A DNA stretch of 64,000 nucleotides from Siphonodentalium dalli (Eukaryota; Mollusca; Scaphopoda; Gadilida; Siphonodentaliidae). Positions 46,802-56,463 of this stretch are shown one piece after another. The stretch lies in NCBI GenBank assembly GCA_032622095.1, contig CP136061.1, positions 56,495,762 through 56,559,761 of the forward strand, in the 5' to 3' direction. The notes beneath the pieces were generated by a model. It saw only the letters and a program-made list of their open reading frames with translations. It had not been told where the DNA came from and ran no database searches. Position 1 is the first letter of the stretch. Every line of letters begins with the position of its first letter. A program made the translations under genes and the position numbers.

Positions 46802-46969
46802 TACAGTAATGCCCTAAGTAATCGAAATATGGCTTGTTGCCATTCATCGGAAAGCTCTCGAGGAGAGCTTTCCGATGAATGGCAACAAGCCATATTTCAG
46901 ACTAAATCCTGAAAAGTTACCCATAATTCTGCTGTGGTTGTGGAGTCGATTACTTAGGGCATTACTGTA
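46802..46969. mobile_element. Palindromic TA-flanked MITE (family 1), copy 2, with one shortened arm
   Basis: Ends TACAGTAATGCCCTAAGTAA and inverse. The left arm lacks ~45 bp (from about ACCACAGCAG to TTAGTCGG) that the right arm keeps. Its terminal segment has GCCCTAAGTAATCGA where other copies have GCTCTAATTAATCGA, and the opposite arm carries the matching changes. Confidence 0.85.
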
Positions 46970-47127
46970 CTTGAGCATTGAGCATGCACTCTAATTTATG
47001 ATGTGATATACCGTATGGCCTAGCATCAATAAGCCGAAAATACAGTCCATTTGGTTGACAAATCCAAACATTGTAAATAATGTAAGTTCCACTTACCTTT
47101 AGCTAAAGTATACTAGTAATTTATTAT

Positions 47128-47452
47128 TTAAAGAGGTACTGTACACCAAATTCGTCCATTTATGAGACCATCTCATATTATACCCAACAGAATGTATATT
47201 TGATCCATGGATGATTGAAAAATACACTTGTGTGCTCTTTGAACGATGGAAACAACATGGTAATATTAATGGAAATGAGTTATTGACTCGAATAACTCAT
47301 TTCTGTCATAATCCATATGTTCTTTCGCATCGCTCTTAAAGCACACAAGTGTATTTTGCACTCACCCATGGTTCAAATTTATTTATCATTCTGTTGGGTA
47401 TATTATGAGATGGTCTCATAAATGGCCAAATTTAGTACACACAACTTCTTTA
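47128..47452. mobile_element. Palindromic MITE (family 2), copy 1
   Basis: Foldback of about 325 bp: TTTAAAGAGGTACTGTACAC on the left and the inverse on the right. GACCATCTCATATTATACCC, CACTTGTGTGCT and GAGTTATT...AATAACTC pair between the arms. Non-coding. Copy 2 is at 50249-50600. Confidence 0.8.
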
Positions 47453-49030
47453 GTCTTTAACCAAACCAGTCCAAAATATGGCCTCCTACAGTGTTAATAG
47501 GTTCACTATATGTTTTTAATTGGAAGGAGAATTAATATCAAAGAAATTCATTAACGAGAGTAACTAACTGTAACTAGTAAAACTGATTCAGATTTAATCC
47601 ACCATCAGAGAATACTGTTTAACATAGTCATGTTAAAGTCCTAATCAGGTTTAATCACAGGATTATTCAATGAATATTGCCCTCAAGTTCCACAACCAAC
47701 ATATAGTCGATAGTAAAATCCAGTTGTGTGATATATAGACACAGCTCTATCATTTCAAAATACCAAAACTCATTCCAAAGACATGCGGATAGTCATATTC
47801 TGTTGTGTAAAAAATTATGGATTTCAACAAATTTCTATCATAGATAAATTGTTATTCAGTGTATAGTTGGTATTGGGCACTGGATGCACTCCCGTTCATA
47901 ACAATTTTGTCTCGGTTTCAAAATATACCCAACTTGTTCTCAAGAGTCCATATTGGAGTGCTTTGGTTAAACTTAAAGGGCTACAGATACTCAACTTATT
48001 TGAACTGGATATACATGTAGTAGCATATCTTAGAAATAGGTATCAACATATTATTTATTATTAAACTCATTTTTTATGAAAATTAACAATTTTGGTACTA
48101 CATGTAGTACCATATCTCAGAAATAGGTATCAACATATTATTTATTGCAAAACTCATTTTTATGAGAAAAAAAACCAAATTCACAATAATTGGCTGACTG
48201 CCTGGACACTCCTCTGTAGAGAAACAAAAGTTGCTAAAATAAAATATTTACCTCACATATGTAGACCGCTAGAAATTGGGAGTGTGAGACTGCCAATTTG
48301 TGCATGCAGTTTAATTCTATTACTAGTATTATCCCAGAGAACACATACTAATAATGATGATTATCTGAATAATTCTATAAAATTATGCTCCTCTGGTAAT
48401 TCCCTAAATTGAGTATCTATAGTGCTTAAGGGTCATATGGGCAAGATAATGTACTGAGATATTGTGTGTGTCTGTGGTGCGACAAGGCTTATACTACGGA
48501 CTCATCTTCTAGGAGAGGGTGCAATGCCAGCCAGTTGATTATAATAATCTGTTGGCTATTCTAAAGGCTCCTCATCTCTGAGATGGTGCAAGGTCTGCCT
48601 GCCAAATGGTTGACAGAACCTGTTGACCTGACTAACGTATTGAACTTGATTTTACTGTAAGTTTTGCATTGGGGCCCATATATAATGTCAACCAGGTTGT
48701 CAAAATAGTTATAAAGTTATCCAAGTTGATAAAATCTCATTAATAAATGGAATTAAATGTTACCTGGATAAATTTATAACAATTCTCAAAGCCTGATTAA
48801 CTTCATCAGAAAATTCACTATTATTAGATGGCCAGGTGGATGAATACACAATGGAATAGTACCGACAACAACAGTGGTGATTTTGGCCTATGTAAGCTAA
48901 AACCACAACTGGCACCAGGCATATGAACCCGACATGGAAGATGACATGCTTGTGATGCAACACAGAACAATTCCAACAAGAGGTTACACCAACGATGCCG
49001 ACATACCCTCATGTTGAAACATCGAACATA
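47453..49030. other. Non-coding; short direct duplication
   Basis: A ~85 bp unit (GAAATAGGTATCAACATATT, preceded by TACATGTAGTA) is present twice, at 48010-48085 and 48100-48170. No gene; frames here (47867-48412) cover that duplication and have no domain. Confidence 0.4.
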
Positions 49031-49247
49031 TACAGTAATGCTCTAATTAATCGACTTCTTAACCACAGCAGAATTATGGGTAACTTTTCAGGATTTAGTC
49101 GAAAATATGGCTTGTTACCATTCATCAGAAAGCTCTCGCCGATAGCTTTCTGATGAATGGCAACAAGCCATATTTCCGACTAAATCCTGAAAAGTTACCC
49201 ATAATTCTGCTGTGGTTAAGAATTCGATTAATTAAAGCATTACTGTA
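49031..49247. mobile_element. Palindromic TA-flanked MITE (family 1), copy 3
   Basis: TACAGTAATGCTCTAATTAA to its inverse; 217 bp near-perfect foldback with both arms full-length. The centre is GAAAGCTCTCGCCGATAGCT. It carries TTACCATTCATCAGAAAGC on one arm and GCTTTCTGATGAATGGC on the other. Confidence 0.85.
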
Positions 49248-49346
49248 TGTGGGCATCCATACCAAAGTTCATCAATATCCTTCAACTGCATGGTTATGAA
49301 TAAAAAGACAGAAACCAACATGAAAGTGGCATGAGATGAAACCACT

Positions 49347-49608
49347 TTAACCCTTTCACGATGAGAGCAGCGCTGGTGCAGCATTAAGGACTCTGTGCCA
49401 GTACATTCTCTTATATACGACTTGCCCATAGGGAGCATGATCATATAGTTAAAAGAATACACTGGCTTACAAGTTCAATGTAAATATTGTTAGGCCAATG
49501 CATTCTCTTATATATGTAAGGCTCCCAATAGGCAACTCGCGTATATAATAGAATGCATTGGCAGAGTTTTAGAAAAATATTAGGAAGCTCCAGTCATGAA
49601 AGGGTTAA
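49347..49608. mobile_element. TTAA-flanked MITE with CCCTTTCA ends, copy 2
   Basis: Left end TTAACCCTTTCACGATGAG, right end inverse CATGAAAGGGTTAA; TTAA on both sides. Internal paired stems contain CATTCTCTTATAT and ATATAATAGAATGCATTGGC. Same family as 24380-24648. piggyBac-like. Confidence 0.8.
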
Positions 49609-49705
49609 ATCACCAGGTTAACCTTGGAATCAAAATCAAATGAAATTATAAAAAAAACAGAATGGTACTATAATCAATCCTAGTTATGATGCATGCGCAC
49701 ACTGG

Positions 49706-49764
49706 CGACTGGGACTTCCATTTCTGGCCATCCCAGCCCAAAAGCAGTTTATACTCCGCACCAG
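49706..49764 (+). repeat. Conserved ~60-bp segment, inverted partner at 58846-58907
   Basis: ACTGGGACTTCCATTTCTGG ... CAGCCCAAAAGCAGTTTATA ... CCGCACCA. The partner carries the inverse with only a few differences. It is the best-conserved non-palindromic short repeat in this part of the window. Function or class unknown. Confidence 0.65.
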
Positions 49765-49802
49765 TGTTGCATGAAATGACCCTATATACATGTAGCTTCT
49801 TT

Positions 49803-50254
49803 ATAGGGTCCTATATTACTATTTCTTTGGCTTTGGGGGTAAAAAATACTTGATTTGAGGAACTCACCCATCAAAGCTCAAGAGTGATTAGATATAAATT
49901 TTTGAAATCTATTTATTTTCGGAGATCTGTCCCAAAAGTTAGCAGAACCACGTGATCAAAAAGGACAAATTGCTTATGTAAGATGGATAACTCTAAAATC
50001 AAATGCTTACTATTAACAATAATAACCACTTGATTTTAGAGTTATCCATCTTACACCCGCAATTTGTCCATTTTGCACATGGTTCTGCTAACTTTTGGGA
50101 CAGATCTCCGAAAATTAATAGATTTCAAAAATCGATATCTAATCACTCTGAGCTTTGGTGGGTGGGATCCTCGACTCGAATCAAATATTTTTTACCCCCA
50201 AAGGCAAAGAAATAGTAATAATGGACCCTCTGATCGGATTGAGTACCTTTAAAG
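49803..50254. mobile_element. Palindromic TTAA MITE (family 3), copy 1
   Basis: The outer arm shares ATTACTATTTCTTTGGCTTT, GGGGGTAAAAAAT and CATCAAAGCTCA with copies 2 and 3. The right end GATTGAGTACCTTTAA is intact; the outermost left end is lost or diverged. The inner stem (AAAGTTAGCAGAACCACGTG ... AAGATGGATAACTCTAAAAT) pairs with its own other arm but differs from the inner stems of the other copies. It abuts family 2 copy 2 at the shared TTTAAA. Confidence 0.8.
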
Positions 50255-50600
50255 TTGTACACCAAATCTGGTTATTTATGGGACCATCTCAAATTATACC
50301 CAATCAAATGTATGCAACAAATGAATAAATTTGAACAATGGATGAGTTCGAAGTACACTCATGTGCTATCATGACGGAAACAACACAGTAACTTTTAATG
50401 AAAATGAGTTATTGACTCGAGTCAAATAATAACTTATTTTTTTCATAATTCATATGTTCTTCTCATCGTTCTTAGAGCACATGAGTGTATTTGGCACTCA
50501 TCCACCGCTCAAATTTTATTTATTTGTTGAATAGATTATATGTTGGGAAAATATGAGATGGTCCCAGAAATGGCCAAAATTAGTGTAGAGTACCCCTTTG
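50249..50600. mobile_element. Palindromic MITE (family 2), copy 2
   Basis: Left arm TTAAAGTTGTACACCAAATC, right arm ending GAGTACCCCTTTG. GGGACCATCTCA and CACTCATGTGCT occur on both arms (inverted), where copy 1 has GAGACCATCTCA and CACTTGTGTGCT on both arms. Confidence 0.8.
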
Positions 50601-50761
50601 AGAAATTCATATTTTAATCAGGGTAGGCCAGGCAATCAGAAGTTGCGGACACCACGGTGGTCAAAGTCAATGAAAACATAGTAACTATGAGACAGCGTTG
50701 CTTTGTAAATAAATAAATCATTAGAGAAATACAATCCTGCATGTGTCCCCAGTTGTGTCAC
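50601..50761. other. Short non-coding spacer
   Basis: Contains AAATAAATAAATCATTAG. Nothing else seen. Confidence 0.4.
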
Positions 50762-51278
50762 TTAAAGATACGGGCGGCGTTGGTAGTGGGTATGCTGTTA
50801 AAATATTCAGCTCCGTCAAAAACCGCCATAAACAGAAGAAATAGTAAAATACAGATGGACTTTGTTCTTACGCCAATCAGAAATATGACATAAGCAGTAT
50901 GTTATTGTCAATTTCGCCCCCTTTGTTATGTAAACAATAGCAAAAAAGGTTATGTTTCCAGGCTTTTGTTTAGATCCGGATATGGCAGACATAAAGAGCG
51001 TTATTTGTTACTCTTTTCCTGATATGGAAATAATAAGAGCGTTTATATCATTTTTGTGCGAATAACCAATAGAATTGCGCTGTGTTGTGTAAACATGAGC
51101 ACAACTGAGCAGGTTCTTGTTTACGTACACCATCGTACTTCTTTACAACAATAAACTATTTAAGTTCTGATTATGTTTGGCATATGAGCGGAACTGTATA
51201 TATTTTGGTGTTCCTTCTGTTGATGACGATTTGAACAAATATAAATATTACTGCAACGAACGCCGCCCGTGCCTTTAA
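50762..51278. mobile_element. TTAA-flanked MITE with ACGGGCGGCGTT ends
   Basis: TTAAAGATACGGGCGGCGTT at the left and the inverse AACGCCGCCCGTGCCTTTAA at the right. ~20 bp TIR, TTAA at both borders, 517 bp. Non-coding core. It lies 88 bp from the 3' end of the TatD-like gene and could provide part of its downstream flank. Confidence 0.75.
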
Positions 51279-51365
51279 CTCCTTACACAGTGAACCCTAC
51301 TGTAATTGTATGAAAGGTCTAAAATATATTTAAGTGCTTTGTGATTATAAATTAATGTATGCGCT

Positions 51366-52259
51366 TCACACAGCATAGAGGCTCTTAATGTTGAGCCTTG
51401 TCTGCTGGCACACTGCATCGACAGTCATAATTTTTATGTCAGCCACTCTCTTAGCCTGATATAGGACTGTACCAGGATGCGTGTACGCAAAGATGTTTTT
51501 TGCTTTCAATGCAGGGGGCACCAAAAATGGGCAGTCCGTTTCCAAAACCAATCTGTTTATTGGTGTCCTGGCTATGACCTCCTTTACGGACTTCATGTTC
51601 GTTTTGCCAGCAACACCAATAAACAGATTGGGGAAATGGTCCAAAAATTGTCGTGCCTGCTCAAATTTCCCAGTGAAGCAATGTAAATGTATCGGGAAGT
51701 CAGCAGGAAGCCTCTCTTTCAAAATTGAAAGAGTTGCTTCCTCGGCTTCCCGACAATGCACAACAACGGGGAGACTGTGCTTGACGCTCATATCGAGCTG
51801 CATTCTAAATGCCATTTTCTGGGTAGAAAGTGGGCATCGATGCCAATTGTGATGAGCGTCAAGCCCAGTTTCCCCAACAGCTACTACACCAGGATAGCTG
51901 AGCATTCGCTCAACTAGCCTGATGTATCGCTCAACATAGAACAAGTGTGAGAACTTGGGATGAATCCCCACAGTTGCCCAGACTTTGGGTTGCCCAGTAA
52001 TCCAGTGGAATTTGTGATAACAATTTGGATGGGAAAAATTTGTTATGCAACCACTGAAATTACTGGGCAACACAAAGTCGGACAACTGTTTTTTGTGATG
52101 GTGGTGCAACAAGTCCAGGTGACAGTGGGAATCCATCAGTTGTTCTTCGACGTGGATCCCCTCACACCTGCGCTTGTTGCACACGCCTTTTGTGTGGAAT
52201 CGCGGGCATATACCTGGTGGTAGTGGAAATTTAATTAATTGCTGTGTTGACAGCGCCAT
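51366..52259 (-). CDS. TatD-family metal-dependent hydrolase with N-terminal CCCH zinc finger
   Basis: 297-aa single-exon protein of the TatD DNase family (TATDN2-like), predicted to hydrolyse phosphodiester bonds in nucleic acids with bound divalent metal. Visible TIM-barrel motifs: DSHCHLD (43-49, metal His45/His47), VGIHP (96-100), GETGLD (128-133, Glu129), VVHCRE (165-170, His167), LHCFTG (191-196, His192) and LETDCPF (238-244, Asp241). All catalytic metal ligands are present. Ahead of the barrel, CPRFHTKGVCNKRRCEGIH (18-36) is a C-x8-C-x4-C-x3-H finger, one residue short of the usual CCCH spacing, which suggests RNA binding or guidance. An in-frame TGA 18 bases upstream of the ATG fixes the start. 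Human TATDN2 is much longer at its N-terminus, so orthology is not assured. Confidence 0.9.
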   Translation of the reverse strand: MALSTQQLIKFPLPPGICPRFHTKGVCNKRRCEGIHVEEQLMDSHCHLDLLHHHHKKQLSDFVLPSNFSGCITNFSHPNCYHKFHWITGQPKVWATVGIHPKFSHLFYVERYIRLVERMLSYPGVVAVGETGLDAHHNWHRCPLSTQKMAFRMQLDMSVKHSLPVVVHCREAEEATLSILKERLPADFPIHLHCFTGKFEQARQFLDHFPNLFIGVAGKTNMKSVKEVIARTPINRLVLETDCPFLVPPALKAKNIFAYTHPGTVLYQAKRVADIKIMTVDAVCQQTRLNIKSLYAV

Positions 52260-53221
52260 CTTCCAAACTTGTTGTCAAGGTCAATATCGAATTGAGTTCC
52301 GCTGAAATTGATACCACGTGACGTGAGAGTTATTTAGGCCGGACCAATGGTAGCTTTGTTTCTTATGCTCAGGCTGTCAAATATGAATTTGACGTTTTAA
52401 TGTACGTTCGTACGAACTTAAATTTCCATTATATCTAGTAATAATCTACGTAATATTACATTGTGATATGCGCTTATTTTATCGAGATAAATATGTAGTA
52501 TCGACGCATGCATGATGAGTATTAGACACAAACAAATGAATGGCATGTAGTAAGAATTATTAAACTTATATAAGCTATAGAACCAATTTCTTCAGAAATT
52601 TAAGTTAATGTAACGATATAGATATTTTGTTTATACCCCCCTCCCGCCCAGGGCTTACGGATATGTTAATTATGTTACTCGATTAGAAAACATATATACC
52701 AGTCTGAAAATCAAAAGAAACACAGAATACGTGATATTCGTCGGGATCTGAAAGTTGCATGCCTCTTTAACTAACAGGTGCCCGTAACGTCAATCACGTC
52801 ACCGTGACGCGTTTTTCTCGTGACGGTGTTGGTGGGTCAAGCAGACGTCGTCCACCATTATTCAGGTAAGGCTTCAATAAATTCGCTGTGTGTCAGTTCT
52901 AACATATATTCGATTCGTAAGCTTGTTCGAAGATCCCAAATAGTTCTATATTCAGACACTCAAACTGCTATTTATATATATATAAATATTAATGTATTAT
53001 GTGATCAGACAGTTTGATATTTAATAATAATTAATATAATTAGATATATTAATTGTTTATGAATTGATTTATAATAAATTCATGTATAGTATACTCTACC
53101 CTAGTCTAGTACATGTCGATATTTCAGAGCAGGAACCAATTCTGGATACTTATAGACGCGCTTACTGTAGTGTTATTGACTATACTATACCGTATACGTC
53201 TAGATTATAGTTAAAAGTATA
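52260..53221. other. Upstream region of the TatD-like gene; CpG-rich patch
   Basis: 52780-52870 is richer in CpG than its surroundings (CGTAACGTCAATCACGTCAC, CGTGACGCG), followed by CATTATTCAG|GTAAGG, a good splice-donor context on the plus strand near 52865. This could be a promoter with a first non-coding exon of a plus-strand transcript. No protein-coding exon could be linked to it. TA-rich simple sequence follows (52960-53100). Confidence 0.3.
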
Positions 53222-53282
53222 ATAATGGTTTGATAATAATACGTGTACACCGTACACGTACGTATTATTATCAAACCATTAT
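53222..53282. repeat. Perfect-stem hairpin
   Basis: TAATGGTTTGATAATAATACG pairs with its inverse around CGTGTACACCGTACACG; stem of about 25 bp. It could form a cruciform. No flanking duplication recognised. Confidence 0.75.
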
Positions 53283-53740
53283 ATATAGTTTATACTGTGT
53301 ACCGATTAGCAGTGTAGACTGCAGCACTGTCCCACTGATAGTGATACCAGTAAATTGACAATAAGTATTAAATGTACTATCTATAATCTACAGTAGTCAG
53401 TACAGCTACGTGAAATTAATTCACTTGGCCTTAAAACTTAGATTGATCACATGACCTTTGAGAATGTTTACACAACAATTCGATCCACGTGAAATCCAAC
53501 TTCCGCAAGGCGATTTGCCATTGTTGATTGCGGCGTTGACAAATTTGGTCGACAAAAACAACTCCCTTTTAATTAGTAACGAAGATTGAATTAACTCCAA
53601 AGTTCAAGCTGCTCCCATGGCAGATGATGATGGATTTAGTCAACGCTTTGTCTCAAGAGTCAATGGACAGTACTCTGCATGAGAATCACAGGGCTGTTAA
53701 CTTAATTACAATTTACGCGTTTTCCTAAGCATCTCATTTT
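53283..53740. other. Non-coding with a small unassigned start
   Basis: A Kozak-like CCCATGGCAGATG at 53617 opens a 21-codon frame (MADDDGFSQRFVSRVNGQ..., stop at about 53682). It may be a chance uORF or a first coding exon whose donor I cannot place. No further gene signals. Confidence 0.25.
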
Positions 53741-53890
53741 TGTCAGACCACAGGTTTTGTAGTTTTATATACCTTTTTCATGAAAATTTTATCGTATCTT
53801 ACTAATAAAGAGTAAGATATTAGTAAGATAGGATAAAATTTTCATGAAAAAGGTATATAAAACTACCAAAGCCTGTGCCGTGGTCAGACA
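53741..53890. mobile_element. 150-bp foldback element
   Basis: TGTCAGACCACAGG ... GTAGTTTTATATACC ... TTTTTCATGAAAATTTTATC pairs with the inverse on the other side of a short AAGAGTAAGA loop. The arms are ~65 bp with few mismatches. It resembles the palindromic MITEs in style but is single-copy in this window. The 105-codon plus frame (53844-54161) starts inside it and is not credible. Confidence 0.7.
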
Positions 53891-54829
53891 AACTATTCCT
53901 AAACATCAACTCCCTGTCTTAATTAAATCACTTCGGTTTAAAGATACATACTCCGAGTCGATTGTACTACTACTACTAGTACTAATTCGCATCATCCAGT
54001 TACAACAACAACAACGCAATTTCACAAAAAAATTGGCAAAATCCGATTTAGTTATAGTTATACAAATTAGTGTATTAGTTACCACCAATAAACTGATAAA
54101 TACTCACAACGATAGCAAGCATGATATCATATTTTCCAAAAAAAAATTCATATTAGATTAACATTTTTTCTTGACTGTTTGTGCAAGGAGCGGGTGTGGT
54201 TTGCAATTGCAGCTTCAATATATATGTTGTCCTGTGATGCTAATAGTTTTAGTGGAATTTCCCACCGCATCACATATGTCATCACAAATGTAAACAAACA
54301 TATTTCCACTTAACCCTAATGCTATTATATAAGTTTATAACACGTATATTTGCATAACTAAAACATACATTTCATAAATAAGATTAAGAATATGTAAATT
54401 ATGTATGTATCCGCACATCAGCTACTAGTATCTGACACGTACAAGTTACCTCATTTGTTGTTGCTGACATTACTTTTCATCATCTTATATTCCGAAATTA
54501 ATTTGCGATATTGCATTGATCGCCATGGAATTTGGAAAGTCACATTGACTGACATTACGTGACATTTTTGAACTCTTGCGACGGCTTCTGCACATGTCCA
54601 TACTAGCCAGTGCATGTAATCCGTTAAATCGGATTATGGATCTTTAAACATCTGCACACATTGTTTTAGAAATTAAAATATATTTGCCCAATTTTTATAT
54701 AGAATATGTAATGGTGCGAAATTTGCGGTACATGCACCTTTTATTCAAATTCTTTACTGGATATGACCATACTCTAGCGTAATCCAAGAATAAAATAAAA
54801 TATAATACATAAATAAACAAATTATTGAT
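53891..54829. other. AT-rich stretch, no feature recognised
   Basis: Short CAACAACAACAA run near 54005. No exon, terminal repeat or domain found. Confidence 0.4.
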
Positions 54830-55225
54830 AGCAGCCGGAGGCCCTGCCCAATTTGATAGAAAATACAAATTATTTGCTGATGGTGGCCGGAGGCCCTGTC
54901 CAAATTTATAGAAATTCTGAACATACAAACATTTGTTTATGGTAGCCCTGTCTAATTTTATAGAAATTCTGAATATACAAATTATTGATAGCAGCTGGAG
55001 GCCCTGCCAAATTTGATAGAAAATACAAATTATTTGCTGATGGTGGCCGGAGGCTGTGTCCAAATTTATAGAAATTCTGAACATACAAATTATTTGATTA
55101 TTATAGCCGGGTAAGCCCTGTCTAATTTTATAGAAATTCTGAATATACAAATTATTGATAGCAGCCGGAGGCCCTGCCCAATTTGATAGAAAATGCAAAC
55201 AATTTGTTGATGGTGGCCGGTTGGA
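54830..55225. repeat. Tandem array of 'GGCCGGAGGCCCTG' units
   Basis: Two alternating monomers, AGCCGGAGGCCCTGCCCAAT + TTGATAGAAAATACAAATTA and GGTGGCCGGAGGCCCTGTCC + TTATAGAAATTCTGAACATA, repeat about seven times. A 167-codon minus frame spans the array only because the period keeps frame; its protein is purely repetitive and not supported. Confidence 0.8.
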
Positions 55226-55789
55226 ATCGGTGACAAGAGAAAAATTGACAAATTTTTCCCGATTCGTGCCCTTTCGTTAGTTAACACAATTACGAGCCTA
55301 ACTCAGCTGCTTGGCTTCTTATAGGAGAAGATCTGGCCACAAACTTTTTCCAAAAAAAATTGTAAGGGGCATAACTCTGGAAAGCAAGTTAGGACATAAA
55401 CCTAAATGCTTCGATTCCATGTAGCCTGGCAAGATGCATATACCTACCAAATTTCAATGTTCTACCTTTTAAACTTTCAAAGATATAAGGGTTACAAAAT
55501 ATATTAAGAATAATAAATAATAATAGGAATAATAGGAAAAATTGAATAACAATATACTTCCATATTTTCTGCCCAAATTGATAGAAATTCTGAAAATACA
55601 AATTGACTGAATACACTGGATTCATGTGAATACATTGTGCCTCATGCCACTGGGTATTGAATAGATATTGAATTTTGGATTTTACTCTTTGTATGACTAA
55701 ATCCTTTAGCACGGGCTACATGTCGTACCTTTAGTCTGATCATCATACAATTTGTCTGACATGGATGTTAATATTGACATGTAGATGGG
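55226..55789. other. Non-coding
   Basis: Contains GGGGCATAACTCTGG, as in other interspersed repeats here. One further diverged monomer of the preceding array lies near 55565-55600. No gene. Confidence 0.4.
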
Positions 55790-56091
55790 AACAAGTAATT
55801 TTGGGGTCATTCGGCCAAAAAACATGGCCGCCAGCAGCCATCTTGGATTTTACTCTTTGCATGACTAAATCCTTTGGCATGGGCTACAGGTCGTACCTTT
55901 GGTCAGATCATTATGAAATTTGTCTTGACTTTTGACATGTAGATGGGAACGAGTCATTTTGGTGTTATTCGGCATTAAAACATGGCTGCTAGCAGCCATC
56001 TTGGATTCTACTCTTTTCATGACTAAAGCTATCAAATGTTTTTGAATTGTTGGAAAACATAGCCGCCAGCAACCATCTTAGATTTTACTTT

Positions 56092-56095
<4 letters not shown>
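55790..56095. repeat. Tandem 'AGCAGCCATCTTGGATTTTA' units
   Basis: Units of roughly 130-140 bp containing CATGGCCGCCAGCAGCCATC, TTGGATTTTACTCTTTGCAT and GACATGTAGATGGGAACGAG; about three copies, the first beginning before 55690. A (TA)n run follows at 56097-56121. Confidence 0.75.
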
Positions 56096-56121
<26 letters not shown>

Positions 56122-56122
<1 letters not shown>

Positions 56123-56463
56123 CTTCATGTTGATAAACTAGTAAATTAGACATTCAACTTTCCACATTCCTAATCACTCCATCGACAGTAACACATTAAA
56201 TTATTCCCTTTCCAAGTTGAGCTACAGTGTCATTGACACTTTCATTTCATATTTCGTTGCAGCTAGCATCCACCAAATTCCTAAATTCAAAAACCTGACT
56301 ACCAATGCAGAGAGAGAATTGTAATTATAGGATATATGCCAGTGCAGACATGACTGAACTCTCTCAGTGAGTACAAATATATCTAATTTTTACTCTTAGT
56401 CACAATAAATGTCTGTGTAAAATTATCTTCCAATACTAGTAGCTTAAATTTCAATAGTAAAGA
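56122..56463. other. 5' flank of the transposase gene
   Basis: AT-rich, non-coding. The terminal repeat of the transposon that carried the transposase is not recognised here. Confidence 0.35.

Noticed and set aside
53844-54161. 105-codon plus-strand frame
   Set aside because: Begins inside a 150-bp foldback and continues through AT-rich low-complexity DNA.
54695-55198. 167-codon minus-strand frame
   Set aside because: Wholly made of tandem repeat monomers (NNLYIQNFYKI, AGPPAAINN); an open frame results from the period.
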